Assembly: GCA_021778115.1 (NCBI GenBank)
Contig: JAJYCS010000009.1
Coordinates: forward strand, 1 to 46,124
Direction: 5' to 3'
Origin: Deltaproteobacteria bacterium
GTDB lineage: Bacteria; Desulfobacterota; Desulfuromonadia; Geobacterales; Pseudopelobacteraceae
Length of the DNA: 46,124 nt
Part shown: positions 18,853-28,607 of the stretch, piece after piece
How positions within the stretch are numbered: the stretch's first letter is position 1
How the letters are laid out: each line of letters begins with the position of its first letter
Notes under the pieces: generated by a model
Told to the model about the DNA's origin: nothing
Database searches by the model: none
The model's input: the letters and a program-made list of their open reading frames with translations, nothing else
Program-made: the position numbers and the translations under genes

Positions 18853-18978
18853 TTATTTTGTCAGTACCACCAGATCATCGCCATCCGTGCCCAGTAATAC
18901 CGGCTGTTGCTCGTTGCCGGTCAGGCGACGGGCCATGTACGGTACTTGGTCGTTTAGATATGCCTTCATCTCTTTCAT
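18853..18978 (-). CDS. 41-residue ORF resembling the C-terminal tail of a caspase-like (C14) protease
   Basis: The frame starts with an ATG overlapping the rarA stop codon (ATGA) and reads MKEMKAYLNDQVPYMARRL, then TGNEQQPVLLGTDGDDLVVL, then TK and a TAA stop. The layout (an amphipathic 'YLNDQVPYMARR' stretch, then 'EQQPVLLG', then 'DLVVL') matches what I remember of the last ~40 residues of bacterial caspase-like peptidase C14 domains. The catalytic His and Cys would lie upstream and are absent. It is therefore either a gene remnant or a small coupled ORF. It precedes the CHAT lipoprotein gene by 54 bp. The family assignment is from memory and is tentative. Confidence 0.5.
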   Translation of the reverse strand: MKEMKAYLNDQVPYMARRLTGNEQQPVLLGTDGDDLVVLTK

Positions 18979-20315
18979 GTGTCCCCCGCCTTTTTCCCCT
19001 GCTTTTTCAACCATTCCATGCGCTCGATAATGTTTTTTTCATACCCGTGCCCCGTGGGCTGGTAGAACTTTTTGCCCTTCAGCAGGTCGGGGAGGTATTG
19101 CTGCTGTACATAGCCTCCCTCGAAGTCGTGGGCGTACCGGTAGCCCTGGTGGTAGCCCAGTTCCTTCATCAACTTAGTAGGGGCGTTGCGGATAGGCAGC
19201 GGCACCTCCAGTGCGCCTGATTTGCGTACTTCTGACAGGGCTGCATCAATGCCGATATAGGAGGCGTTTGACTTAGGCGCCGTGGCCAGGTAGGTGACCG
19301 CCTGCCCCAGGATGATACGGCCCTCCGGCATCCCCACCATCTGGAAGGCCTGCAGGGCCGCAACCGCCATCTGCAGGGCGCGGGGGTCGGCGTTGCCGAT
19401 ATCCTCCGAGGCCAGGATGATCATCCGGCGCAGGATGAACAGCGGGTCCTCGCCTGCTTCCAACATCCGGGCCAGCCAGTACAGTGCAGCATCAGGATCA
19501 CTGCCACGCATGGATTTGATGAAGGCCGAGATGACGTTGTAGTGCTCATCGCCACCCTTGTCGTATAAGAGCGCCTTTTGCTGTAGCGCCTCCTGCATGG
19601 TCTCCAGGGTGATCTGGCGCTCGGTCGTCAGCCCTGCGGCCACTTCCAGGGTGTTGAGCGCCTTGCGGCCATCTCCCTGGGCCGCCTCGGCCAGAAAGGC
19701 CAGGGCCTCTTCGCTGATGGTCAGCTCGAGGTCCCCCAGACCCTGTTCACGATCCGCCAGCGCACGCCTGATAAGGGCTGCGAGCTCGTCCGGTTGCAAC
19801 TGCTGCAGCCGCAACACCCGGCAGCGGGAGAGCAGCGGGGCGATTACCTCGAAGGAGGGGTTTTCGGTGGTGGCGCCGATGATGGTCACCAGCCCCTTTT
19901 CCACCGCCGGCAGGAAGGCGTCCTGCTGGGCCTTGTTGAATCGGTGGATCTCATCCACGAACAGGATGGTGCGGTGGCCTGCCCGGGCCGTCTCTTCGGC
20001 CTCCTTGAAGATCTCCCGCACCTCTTTGACCCCGGCCATGATGGCTGAAAAAAAGACGAAATGGGCCTTGGTCTCCTGGGCCAGAATATGGGCCAGGGTG
20101 GTCTTGCCGCAACCGGGCGGTCCCCAGAAGATGAGCGAGGGGACCCGGTCGGCCTCGATCATGGCACGGAGCGCCTTGCCCGGCCCCACAAGGTGCCCCT
20201 GACCGCAGAATTCCGCAAGGCTGCGTGGTCGCATCCGCTCGGCAAGGGGGGCGGTGCGGGCGGCCGGTACCGTCTCCCCGGTTGCCTCAAACAGAGGGGC
20301 GCTGCGGCGGCTCAC
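18975..20315 (-). CDS. rarA: Replication-associated recombination AAA ATPase RarA/MgsA
   Basis: RarA (MgsA) is a clamp-loader-like AAA+ ATPase acting at stalled replication forks. The start is a GTG at 20315 that overlaps the glgP stop (GTGA), giving 446 residues, the usual size; a longer frame reading back into glgP is rejected. Motifs are MRPRSLAEFCGQGHLVG, Walker A GPPGCGKT (65-72), Walker B ILFVDEIHRFNKAQQDAFLP, the ATTENPSFEV sensor segment and the C-terminal MgsA region with FIKSMRGSDPDAALYWLARM. The end couples to the small ORF at 18978. Confidence 0.97.
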   Translation of the reverse strand: MSRRSAPLFEATGETVPAARTAPLAERMRPRSLAEFCGQGHLVGPGKALRAMIEADRVPSLIFWGPPGCGKTTLAHILAQETKAHFVFFSAIMAGVKEVREIFKEAEETARAGHRTILFVDEIHRFNKAQQDAFLPAVEKGLVTIIGATTENPSFEVIAPLLSRCRVLRLQQLQPDELAALIRRALADREQGLGDLELTISEEALAFLAEAAQGDGRKALNTLEVAAGLTTERQITLETMQEALQQKALLYDKGGDEHYNVISAFIKSMRGSDPDAALYWLARMLEAGEDPLFILRRMIILASEDIGNADPRALQMAVAALQAFQMVGMPEGRIILGQAVTYLATAPKSNASYIGIDAALSEVRKSGALEVPLPIRNAPTKLMKELGYHQGYRYAHDFEGGYVQQQYLPDLLKGKKFYQPTGHGYEKNIIERMEWLKKQGKKAGDT

Positions 20316-22801
20316 CAGTGGAATACCCCGTGCCGTTTTATCTCCTGCGGTTCGATCCGCCAGATCTCGCTGGCGTATTCGGCAATGGTGCGGTCGCTGG
20401 AGAACTTGCCCATGCCGGCGGTGTTGAGGATGGAGCGGCGGGCCCACTGATCCGGATTCATATACAACCGGTCCACCTCCGCCTGGGCGTCCAGGTAGGC
20501 GTCAAAGTCGGCCAGCAGCAGGTAATAATCGGAGTTCAGCAGCTGATCCACCAGGGGGCGGAACAGCCCCGGATCACCGGGCGAGAACATGCCGGAGCTG
20601 ATCTGATCCAAGACCTGTTTCAGTTCCGGCAGGCGGTAGTAGTAATCGAGGGGACGGTACCCCTCGCTGCGGAGCCTGGCGGCGCCCAGGGCATCGAGGC
20701 CGAAGATGAAGATGTTGTCCCGTCCCACCTCCTCCATGATCTCGATATTGGCGCCATCCAGGGTGCCGATGGTAAGTGCCCCGTTCAGGGCGTATTTCAT
20801 GTTGCCGGTGCCGGAGGCCTCGGTGCCGGCGGTGGATATCTGTTCCGACAGGTCGGCGGCCGGGAAGATCAGTTCGGCCAGGGAGACGCTGTAGTTGGCC
20901 AGGAAGGCCACCTTCAGCTGCTGGTTGGTGGCCGGGTCGTTGTTGAGCACGTTGGCCACCCCGTTGATCAGGCGGATGATCAGCTTGGCGCTGGCGTAGG
21001 AGGGGGCCGCCTTGCCGCTGAACAGCACGGTGCGGGGCGGCAGCCCCAGGCCGGGATACTCTTTCAGCCGGTTGTACTGGGCGATGACCTGCAGGATATT
21101 GAGCAGTTGCCGCTTGTACTCGTGAATCCGTTTGGTCTGGCAGTCGAACAACGAATCAGGGGCCATCTGGATGCAGTTGTGCCGGTAGATGTAGTCGGCC
21201 AGGCGCTGTTTGTTGCGCCGTTTGATCGCCATCCAGCGCTGTCGGAACTCGTTGTCCTCCGCCAGCGGGGTCAGTTTGCGCAGCTCATCCAGGTTGCGGG
21301 TCCAGCCGTCGCCGATCGCCTCGCTGATCAGGTCGGATAGCCAGGGGTTGCAGCGACGCAACCAGCGGCGCTGGGTGATGCCGTTGGTCTTGTTGTTGAA
21401 CCGTTCCGGCCACAGCTCGTAGAAATCCCGGAACAGTTCCTCTTGCAGGATCTCGCTGTGCAGGGCCGAGACGCCGTTCACCGAGTGGCTGGCCACGATG
21501 GCCAGATGGGCCATCCGGACCCGCTTCTCGCCGGATTCGTCTATCAGCGACATCCGCCGCATCCGCTCCGCGTCGTGGGGGAAACGGCTGGCGACCTCGG
21601 TCATCAGGCGGGTGTTGATCTCATAGATCAGCATCAGGTGGCGGGGCAGAAGCCGTTCCAGCATCGGTACCGGCCAGGTTTCCAGGGCCTCCTGCAGGAT
21701 GGTGTGGTTGGTGTAGGCGAAGGTATTGGTGGTGATCCGCCAGGCTTCCTCCCAGGCCAGGCGCTTCTCGTCGATCAGGATGCGCATCAGTTCCGGCACC
21801 GCCAGCACCGGATGGGTGTCGTTCAGCTGGATCGCCACCTTGTCCGGCAGCCGGTTCAGGTCGTCATGTTTCTTGGCAAAACGGTAGAAGATATCCTGCA
21901 TGGTGGCGGAGGCCAGGAAGTACTCCTGCCGCAGGCGCAGCTCCTTCCCCTCCGCCACATGGTCGGCCGGGTAGAGCACCTTGGAGATATTCTCGGTCTT
22001 CATCTTCGATTCAACGGAACCGATGTAGTTGCCCTCGTTAAAGTAGCGCAGGTCGAATTCACGGCTTGATTTGGCGCTCCAGAGCCGCATGGTGTTCACC
22101 GTGTCGTTCCGGTAACCGGGGATCGGGAAGTCGTAGGCCAGGGCCATGACCTCGTCGTACTCCACCCAGGAATGGCGGTTGCTGCCGTCCCGGTCGGTAA
22201 AATCCACCACCCGGCCGCCGAATCGGACCGGGTGCAGGTGCTCCTGGCGGTCAAACTCCCAGGGGTTTGGATAGCGCAACCAGTTGTCCGGCACCTCTAC
22301 CTGGCTGCCATCAATCACTTTCTGGTAGAACATGCCGTACTCGTAGCGGATGCCGTAGCCGTAGGCCGGCAGTTGCATGGTGGCCATGGAGTCTAGGAAA
22401 CAGGCCGCCAGCCGTCCCAGACCGCCGTTGCCGAGACCGGCATCCCACTCCATCTCCTGCAGCTCCTCGATGTTCAGCCCCAGCTCCTTGAGGGCGGTGT
22501 CCCACTGCTCCAGCAGATCCAGATTGATCAGGGCGTTGCTCAAGGTCCTCCCCATCAGAAACTCCATTGAGAGGTAGTAGACCCGTTTGGCGTCGTTCAG
22601 GTAGTAGGATTGCTGGGTGTCCAGCCACCGTTCGGCCAGCAGGTCCCGGACGGCATAGGCCAGTGCCAGATAGCGATCGGGTCCGGTGGCGGAGTACTTG
22701 TCTTTGACCAGCGTGTGGTGCAGGTGATAGAGGAACGAACGCTGCAGATCGGCGACGGTGGGGGGAGGGCAGGAGGTCTGTGACGGCTGGGCTGGGAGCA
22801 T
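20312..22801 (-). CDS. glgP: Glycogen/maltodextrin phosphorylase
   Basis: GlgP releases glucose 1-phosphate from alpha-1,4-glucans. The ATG at 22801 (MLPAQPSQTSCPP) is preceded by AAAGGCG and gives 829 residues, the family norm; the in-frame extension upstream overlaps the promoter and is rejected. Motifs include YYLSMEFLMGRTLSNAL, DAGLGNGGLGRLAACFLDS, QLNDTHPVLAVPELMRIL and the PLP lysine in TGNMKYALNGALTIGTLDGA (Lys669). It is the first gene of the leftward series, next to two phosphofructokinases, which suggests a glycogen-to-glycolysis theme. A strong promoter precedes it. Confidence 0.97.
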   Translation of the reverse strand: MLPAQPSQTSCPPPTVADLQRSFLYHLHHTLVKDKYSATGPDRYLALAYAVRDLLAERWLDTQQSYYLNDAKRVYYLSMEFLMGRTLSNALINLDLLEQWDTALKELGLNIEELQEMEWDAGLGNGGLGRLAACFLDSMATMQLPAYGYGIRYEYGMFYQKVIDGSQVEVPDNWLRYPNPWEFDRQEHLHPVRFGGRVVDFTDRDGSNRHSWVEYDEVMALAYDFPIPGYRNDTVNTMRLWSAKSSREFDLRYFNEGNYIGSVESKMKTENISKVLYPADHVAEGKELRLRQEYFLASATMQDIFYRFAKKHDDLNRLPDKVAIQLNDTHPVLAVPELMRILIDEKRLAWEEAWRITTNTFAYTNHTILQEALETWPVPMLERLLPRHLMLIYEINTRLMTEVASRFPHDAERMRRMSLIDESGEKRVRMAHLAIVASHSVNGVSALHSEILQEELFRDFYELWPERFNNKTNGITQRRWLRRCNPWLSDLISEAIGDGWTRNLDELRKLTPLAEDNEFRQRWMAIKRRNKQRLADYIYRHNCIQMAPDSLFDCQTKRIHEYKRQLLNILQVIAQYNRLKEYPGLGLPPRTVLFSGKAAPSYASAKLIIRLINGVANVLNNDPATNQQLKVAFLANYSVSLAELIFPAADLSEQISTAGTEASGTGNMKYALNGALTIGTLDGANIEIMEEVGRDNIFIFGLDALGAARLRSEGYRPLDYYYRLPELKQVLDQISSGMFSPGDPGLFRPLVDQLLNSDYYLLLADFDAYLDAQAEVDRLYMNPDQWARRSILNTAGMGKFSSDRTIAEYASEIWRIEPQEIKRHGVFHW

Positions 22802-22843
22802 GGCTGCGCCTTTGTACCACAGGGGAGTGTGAGACACGGCTGG

Positions 22844-22872
22844 AGTATACCTGTAAAGAACGGTTGCTTCAA
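22844..22872 (-). promoter_or_regulatory. Strong sigma-70-like promoter of glgP
   Basis: On the minus strand TTGAAG (22867-22872) and TATACT (22844-22849) are separated by 17 bp, about 43 bases upstream of the glgP ATG. The -35 box sits within a small palindrome (GCTTC-AAGC-GAAGC, about 22866-22879). That palindrome could be a regulator site, though it is short. Confidence 0.7.
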
Positions 22873-22959
22873 GCGAAGCGCCGAAAAAGGGGGTGGGAGA
22901 CGGTTCTTCAGCTTTCCCGGCCGGTGTCCGAACGGGCCGTAGCAGGGGAGGTATCGCGG

Positions 22960-22989
22960 TTGACACCGTTATCTCGGTTGTATTATAGA
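22960..22989 (+). promoter_or_regulatory. Putative promoter of the ilvD operon
   Basis: A consensus TTGACA (22960-22965) is followed after 18 bp by TATAGA (22984-22989). An alternative TATTAT lies at 15 bp spacing. The start site would be near 22996, leaving a leader of about 70 bases before ilvD. No Ile/Leu/Val-rich leader peptide or T-box-like structure was recognised in it. Confidence 0.6.
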
Positions 22990-23066
22990 TAATCTTTCCG
23001 TTTGCTGCTGGCATCCGCTTGATTTGACAGCGACAAACTTACTTTTGATGGTCAGGGGTACCTGTC

Positions 23067-24728
23067 ATGCGGAGCGACATGATCAAAAAGGGGCTGGAGC
23101 GGACACCGCACCGGGCCCTGTTAAAGGCCACCGGTCTCGACGATGGCGCCTTCGAGCGGCCGTTTATCGGGGTGGCTACCAGTTTTACCGATCTGATCCC
23201 CGGTCATTCCGGGATGCGTGACCTGGAGCGGTTCATCGAGAAGGGGATCCACTCCGGCGGCGGTCAGGCCTTCTTCTTCGGGATCCCCGGGGTCTGCGAC
23301 GGCATTGCCATGGGGCACAAGGGGATGCATTACTCCCTGCCGACCCGTGAACTGATCGCCGACATGGTGGAATCGGTGGCCGAGGCCCATCGTCTGGACG
23401 GTCTGGTGCTGCTCACCAACTGCGACAAGATCACCCCCGGCATGCTGATGGCGGCTGCCCGGTTGAACATCCCCTGCATCATCGTGACCGCCGGTCCGAT
23501 GATGAGCGGGCGGGGCAGCGAGGGGCGCAAGTACTCCTTTGTCACCGATACCTTCGAGGCGATGGCCCGGTACAAGGCCGGGGTGATCGACGCCAAGGAG
23601 CTGCAGGTCTGCGAAGACAACGCCTGCCCCGGCATGGGTTCCTGCCAGGGGCTGTTTACCGCCAACACCATGGCGATTCTCACGGAAACCATGGGGATGA
23701 GCCTGCCCCGCTGTGGCACCGCCCTGGCCATATCGGCCTTGAAACGCCGGATCGCCTTCGCCTCCGGCGAGAAGATCGTGGAGCTGGTGCAGCAGGATGT
23801 CAAACCGCGGGACATCTTGACCAGGGCTGCCTTTGAGAACGCTATTCGCGTAGACCTGGCCCTGGGTGGTTCCTCCAATACCGTGTTGCACCTGTTGGCC
23901 ATCGCCCGCGAGGCCGGCGTGGAACTGCCGCTGGAGACCTTTGATGCCTTGGCCAAGGAGACACCGCAGCTGGCCTCCATGAACCCTGCTGGGCCTCATT
24001 TTATGGAGGATCTGGATGTGGCCGGCGGTGTGGCCGGGGTGCTCAAGCAGTTGGGCGACAGGATCAAGGATAACCCGACGGTGCTGGGTATCACCACCCG
24101 TCAGTTGGCTGCCAGCGTGGAGAATATCGACGAAACGGTAATCCGTCCGCTTGCCAACCCGGTCAAGAAAGAGGGGGGAATCGCGGTGTTGTTCGGCTCC
24201 ATCGCCCCCAAAGGGGCGGTGGTCAAGCAGTCTGGTGTCTCGGATGCGATGATGCGGTTTGAGGGGACGGCTCGCTGTTTCGATTCGGAAGAACTGGCCA
24301 TGGCCGCCCTGATGGAGGGCAAGGTGAAATCGGGCGATGTGGTGGTGATCCGTTACGAGGGTCCCAAGGGCGGCCCCGGCATGCGGGAGATGCTGGCCCC
24401 CACCGCCGCCATCATGGGGCTGGGCCTTGGCGATTCGGTGGCGCTGATCACCGACGGCCGGTTCTCCGGCGGCACCCGTGGCCCCTGCATCGGCCATATC
24501 TCGCCGGAGGCGGCGGAGGGCGGACCGATCGCCCTGGTGCAGGATGGTGACCGGATCCTGCTGGATATCCCCAGCCGCAGGCTGGACCTGCAGGTGGATG
24601 AGGCCACGCTGGCCGCCCGTAAGGCTGACTGGCGGGCACCTGAACCAAAAATCAAGACCGGCTGGTTGGCACGGTACGCAAAGGTGGTAACATCTGCCTA
24701 TACCGGTGCAGTGACAACTGCGGACTAA
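23067..24728 (+). CDS. ilvD: Dihydroxy-acid dehydratase
   Basis: IlvD dehydrates 2,3-dihydroxy-isovalerate and -methylvalerate to the 2-keto acids in valine and isoleucine synthesis, using an Fe-S cluster. The 553-residue protein starts [20 protein letters not shown]. It has the cluster- and metal-binding cysteines in [14 protein letters not shown] and [19 protein letters not shown], and the C-terminal [18 protein letters not shown] motif. An internal ATG four codons on (23079) is an alternative start. It is the first gene of a rightward branched-chain operon and diverges from glgP. Confidence 0.98.
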   Translation: MRSDMIKKGLERTPHRALLKATGLDDGAFERPFIGVATSFTDLIPGHSGMRDLERFIEKGIHSGGGQAFFFGIPGVCDGIAMGHKGMHYSLPTRELIADMVESVAEAHRLDGLVLLTNCDKITPGMLMAAARLNIPCIIVTAGPMMSGRGSEGRKYSFVTDTFEAMARYKAGVIDAKELQVCEDNACPGMGSCQGLFTANTMAILTETMGMSLPRCGTALAISALKRRIAFASGEKIVELVQQDVKPRDILTRAAFENAIRVDLALGGSSNTVLHLLAIAREAGVELPLETFDALAKETPQLASMNPAGPHFMEDLDVAGGVAGVLKQLGDRIKDNPTVLGITTRQLAASVENIDETVIRPLANPVKKEGGIAVLFGSIAPKGAVVKQSGVSDAMMRFEGTARCFDSEELAMAALMEGKVKSGDVVVIRYEGPKGGPGMREMLAPTAAIMGLGLGDSVALITDGRFSGGTRGPCIGHISPEAAEGGPIALVQDGDRILLDIPSRRLDLQVDEATLAARKADWRAPEPKIKTGWLARYAKVVTSAYTGAVTTAD

Positions 24729-24752
24729 TCCACACGACGGAGGTATTACGCC

Positions 24753-25166
24753 ATGAAAAAGCTGCTCGTCCTGTCAGTCGCCATCTTCCTGGCTGCCGCT
24801 GTAGCCGGTTGCTCCAGTGACGAATCGGCCATGCGTGACGCAAGCTCGATGTTGCTGTCGGCGAAAGAGGTGAAGGATATCTTTGTTGGCAACACCGTTA
24901 CCTCCGCCGACGGCACGACTTACTACTTTGATCGTACCGGCGTGGTGGTGGGCAAAGGCGCCTACGGTGACAAGAACCGGGGCAACTGGAACATCACCCC
25001 CGAAGGTCAACTTTGCCTCACTAACTGGAACGCCAACTTCGCCCCCAGCGCCTGCTACAAGGTTTATTTCGACAACCTGAGCCAGCAGCGTAAACTGGTT
25101 GATGCAAACGGCGCGGTGTGGTTTACGGTTGTCAATATCCTGACCGGTAATCCCAACAATTTCTGA
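24753..25166 (+). CDS. Small lipoprotein of unknown function (DUF995-like)
   Basis: This 137-residue protein has a lipoprotein signal peptide (MKKLLVLSVAIFLAAAVAGC, with Cys20 as the lipidation site). The mature part reads LLSAKEVKDIFVGNTVTSAD, then TTYYFDRTG, GNWNITPEGQLCLTNW and a second cysteine in SACYKVYF. The pattern (a 'sAkEv..lf.GnT' opening, then a short beta-rich domain with 'G.W.i...G.LCl.W' and 'CY.vy') resembles the DUF995 family from memory. Its role is unknown. It sits between ilvD (24 bp before) and ilvB (14 bp after) with a GGAGG ribosome binding site, so it must be cotranscribed with the ilv genes although it looks unrelated to them. Confidence 0.85.
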   Translation: MKKLLVLSVAIFLAAAVAGCSSDESAMRDASSMLLSAKEVKDIFVGNTVTSADGTTYYFDRTGVVVGKGAYGDKNRGNWNITPEGQLCLTNWNANFAPSACYKVYFDNLSQQRKLVDANGAVWFTVVNILTGNPNNF

Positions 25167-25180
25167 ACTGAGGTCTGTAT

Positions 25181-26881
25181 ATGAAAATGAATGGCGCGCG
25201 TATCCTCCTCGAATCCCTGAAGCGCGAGGGGGTGGATCTGGTGTTCGGTTATCCCGGTGGCACCGTGATCAATCTGTATGACGAACTGATGAATGTGCGG
25301 GATATCCGCCACATCCTGCCCCGCCACGAGCAGGGGGGCACCCATGCGGCGGACGGCTATGCCCGGGCCACCGGCAAGGTGGGGGTGGCCATCGCCACCT
25401 CCGGCCCCGGCGCCACCAACACCGTCACCGGCATCGCCACCGCCTACATGGATTCGATCCCGATGGTGATCATCTCCGGCCAGGTTCCCATCCCGCTGAT
25501 CGGCAACGACGCCTTTCAGGAGGTGGATATGATCGGCATCACCCGGCCGATCACCAAACACAGCTTCCTGATCCGTAACCCCAAGGATATCCCGGCCATC
25601 GTCCGCAAGGCATTTTATATCGCCCGTTCCGGTCGACCCGGCCCGGTGCTGATAGACTTCCCCAAGGATGTCCAGATCGCCCAGGCCGAGTTCAAGTGGC
25701 CGGAGCAGGTGGATATCCGTGGCTACAAGCCGAATTTGGAAGGCCATCCCCGGCAGGTGGAGAAGGCGATCCAGATGATGCTGGCCGCCCGGCGGCCGGT
25801 CATCTATGTCGGAGGCGGGGTGATCCTGGCCAATGCGGCTGCCGATCTAACGGCCCTGGCCCGCAGGTTGCAATTTCCGGTCACCACCACCCTGATGGGG
25901 CTGGGCTCCTTTCCGGAGAACGATCCGCTGGCCCTGAAGATGCTGGGGATGCACGGCGCCTATGCCGCCAACATGGCCATGACCAACTCTGACCTGATTC
26001 TGGCGGTGGGTGCCCGTTTTGATGACCGGGTGACCGGTAAGATCGCCACCTTCGCCCCCCACGCCAAGATCATCCATGTGGATGTCGATCCAACCTCGAT
26101 CCGTAAAAATGTACGGGTTGATCTGCCGATTGTGGGGGATCTGCAGGATGTGCTGGCCAAGATGCTGGTAGAGCTGGATAGTCAGGCCGATGGCCTGGCC
26201 GAGCTGCTGAAAAACCTGACCGCCTGGCATGAGGATATCAGCGGCTGGAAGGAGAAGCATCCGATCGCCTACAAGCAGAGCACCAGTGTCATCAAGCCCC
26301 AGTATGTGATCCAGAAGTTGCGGGAGCTGTCGAACGACGATGCCATCATGGCCACCGATGTGGGGCAGCATCAGATGTGGGTGGCTCAGTTCTTCGGGTT
26401 TCAGCAGCCGCGGACGCTGCTTACCTCAGGAGGGCTCGGCACCATGGGCTTCGGTCTCCCCTCCGCCATGGGGGCCCAGGCCGCCTTCCCCAAACGCCAG
26501 GTGCTCTGCGTCTGCGGCGACGGCGGGGTGCAGATGAATATCCAGGAGCTGGCCACCATGGTCCAAAACCGGCTGCCGGTGAAGATCGCGATCCTGAACA
26601 ACAACTTCCTGGGGATGGTGCGGCAGTGGCAGGAGCTGTTCTTTGACAAGCGCTACTCCCAGACCTGTCTGGAGCTGCCGATCGATTTCGTCAAGCTGGC
26701 CGAGGCCTACGGCGCCAAGGGGTTGCGGACGGATAAGCCGGCAGAGGTGGAGCAGGTTGTTAAGGCTGCACTGGCTCATAACGGGCCGGTGGTGATGGAG
26801 TTCAAGATCGCCCGGGAGGAGAAGGTGTTGCCGATGGTGCCGGCCGGCGCCTCCTTGAATGAGATGGTTCTGAATGCCTAG
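25181..26881 (+). CDS. ilvB: Acetolactate synthase large subunit
   Basis: The catalytic subunit of acetohydroxyacid synthase makes acetolactate or acetohydroxybutyrate from pyruvate, using thiamine diphosphate, FAD and Mg2+. The 566-residue protein has the N-terminal NGARILLESLKREGVDLVFG and YPGGTVINLYDEL. The catalytic glutamate is in RHEQGGTHAADGYARATG. The ThDP motif starts GDGGVQMNIQELATM and ends LNNNFLGMVRQW. The start has GAGG 7 bases upstream. It is followed closely by ilvH, as usual. Confidence 0.98.
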   Translation: MKMNGARILLESLKREGVDLVFGYPGGTVINLYDELMNVRDIRHILPRHEQGGTHAADGYARATGKVGVAIATSGPGATNTVTGIATAYMDSIPMVIISGQVPIPLIGNDAFQEVDMIGITRPITKHSFLIRNPKDIPAIVRKAFYIARSGRPGPVLIDFPKDVQIAQAEFKWPEQVDIRGYKPNLEGHPRQVEKAIQMMLAARRPVIYVGGGVILANAAADLTALARRLQFPVTTTLMGLGSFPENDPLALKMLGMHGAYAANMAMTNSDLILAVGARFDDRVTGKIATFAPHAKIIHVDVDPTSIRKNVRVDLPIVGDLQDVLAKMLVELDSQADGLAELLKNLTAWHEDISGWKEKHPIAYKQSTSVIKPQYVIQKLRELSNDDAIMATDVGQHQMWVAQFFGFQQPRTLLTSGGLGTMGFGLPSAMGAQAAFPKRQVLCVCGDGGVQMNIQELATMVQNRLPVKIAILNNNFLGMVRQWQELFFDKRYSQTCLELPIDFVKLAEAYGAKGLRTDKPAEVEQVVKAALAHNGPVVMEFKIAREEKVLPMVPAGASLNEMVLNA

Positions 26882-26906
26882 GGAGAACAGCGGAGGAGAT
26901 GAGCTG

Positions 26907-27407
26907 ATGCATCACACGAGCCATACCATAGCAGTGCTGGTGGAAAACGAGTTTGGGGTGCTGGCCCGGGTTGCCGGCCTGTTTTCGGGGCGGGGGTTCA
27001 ACATCGAATCCCTGACCGTGGCCCCCACCAACGAAGAAGGGCTGTCACGGATGACCATCGTCACCCGGGGGGACGAGAATGTCCTGGAGCAGATCACCAA
27101 GCAGTTGAACAAGCTGGTGGATGTAATTAAGGTGATCGATTTCAGCGACGGCAGCGCCATCGAGCGGGAGATGGCCATCATCAAGGTGACGGCCGAGGAA
27201 GACAGCCGGGCCGAGGTGTTGCGGATCGTAGACATCTTCCGGGCCAAGATCATCGATGTCACCCCCAAGTCCTACACCATCGAGGCCACCGGCGCCCCGG
27301 CCAAGATCGACGCCATTTTAGAGCTGCTGCGGCCGTTGGGGCTGAAGGAGCTGGTGCGGACCGGCGCCGTGGCCATCGGACGCGGCCCCAAAGGATGGAA
27401 GGGGTAG
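26907..27407 (+). CDS. ilvH: Acetolactate synthase small (regulatory) subunit
   Basis: This is the ACT-domain regulatory subunit of acetohydroxyacid synthase, which activates IlvB and confers valine feedback inhibition. From the ATG at 26907 (MHHTSHTIAVLVENEFGVL), behind GGAGGAG, it has 166 residues. The N-terminal ACT domain includes RVAGLFSGRGFNIESLTV and QLNKLVDVIKVIDF. The second domain contains the E-x-L-R-I region (RAEVLRIVDIFRAKIIDV) and ends with ELVRTGAVAIGRG. It starts 25 bp after ilvB. The in-frame ATG at 26874 overlaps ilvB and is unlikely to be used. Confidence 0.97.
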   Translation: MHHTSHTIAVLVENEFGVLARVAGLFSGRGFNIESLTVAPTNEEGLSRMTIVTRGDENVLEQITKQLNKLVDVIKVIDFSDGSAIEREMAIIKVTAEEDSRAEVLRIVDIFRAKIIDVTPKSYTIEATGAPAKIDAILELLRPLGLKELVRTGAVAIGRGPKGWKG

Positions 27408-27424
27408 GGCGGGTCAGGGGCCGA

Positions 27425-28520
<1,096 letters not shown>

Positions 28521-28541
28521 TCGCCCTGTCAGCATCATCCG

Positions 28542-28570
28542 AACCCCGCTCTTTCTGGGAGCGGGGTTTT
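28542..28570 (+). terminator. Intrinsic terminator after ilvC
   Basis: A perfect 10-bp stem, AACCCCGCTC (28542-28551) with GAGCGGGGTT (28559-28568), with a 7-base loop and a run of Ts, lies 22 bases after the ilvC stop. It separates the amino acid operon from psd-pssA. Confidence 0.9.
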
Positions 28571-28607
28571 CTACGTTCTGCCTGCACGCTGTTGTTACCG
28601 GTATCCC

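Noticed and set aside
22802-23014. N-terminal extension of glgP by 71 codons
   Set aside because: It covers the glgP promoter, has no phosphorylase homology, and the ATG at 22801 has a ribosome binding site and gives the normal length.
23121-24497. A 458-codon open frame antisense to ilvD (similar long antisense frames lie opposite glmM at 4713-6206, ftsH at 8619-9851, ilvC at 27414-28997 and secA at 39028-40341)
   Set aside because: They are shadows of high-GC coding regions. The translations are rich in His, Gly, Gln and Arg with no domain signature, and the opposite strand carries unmistakable conserved enzymes.
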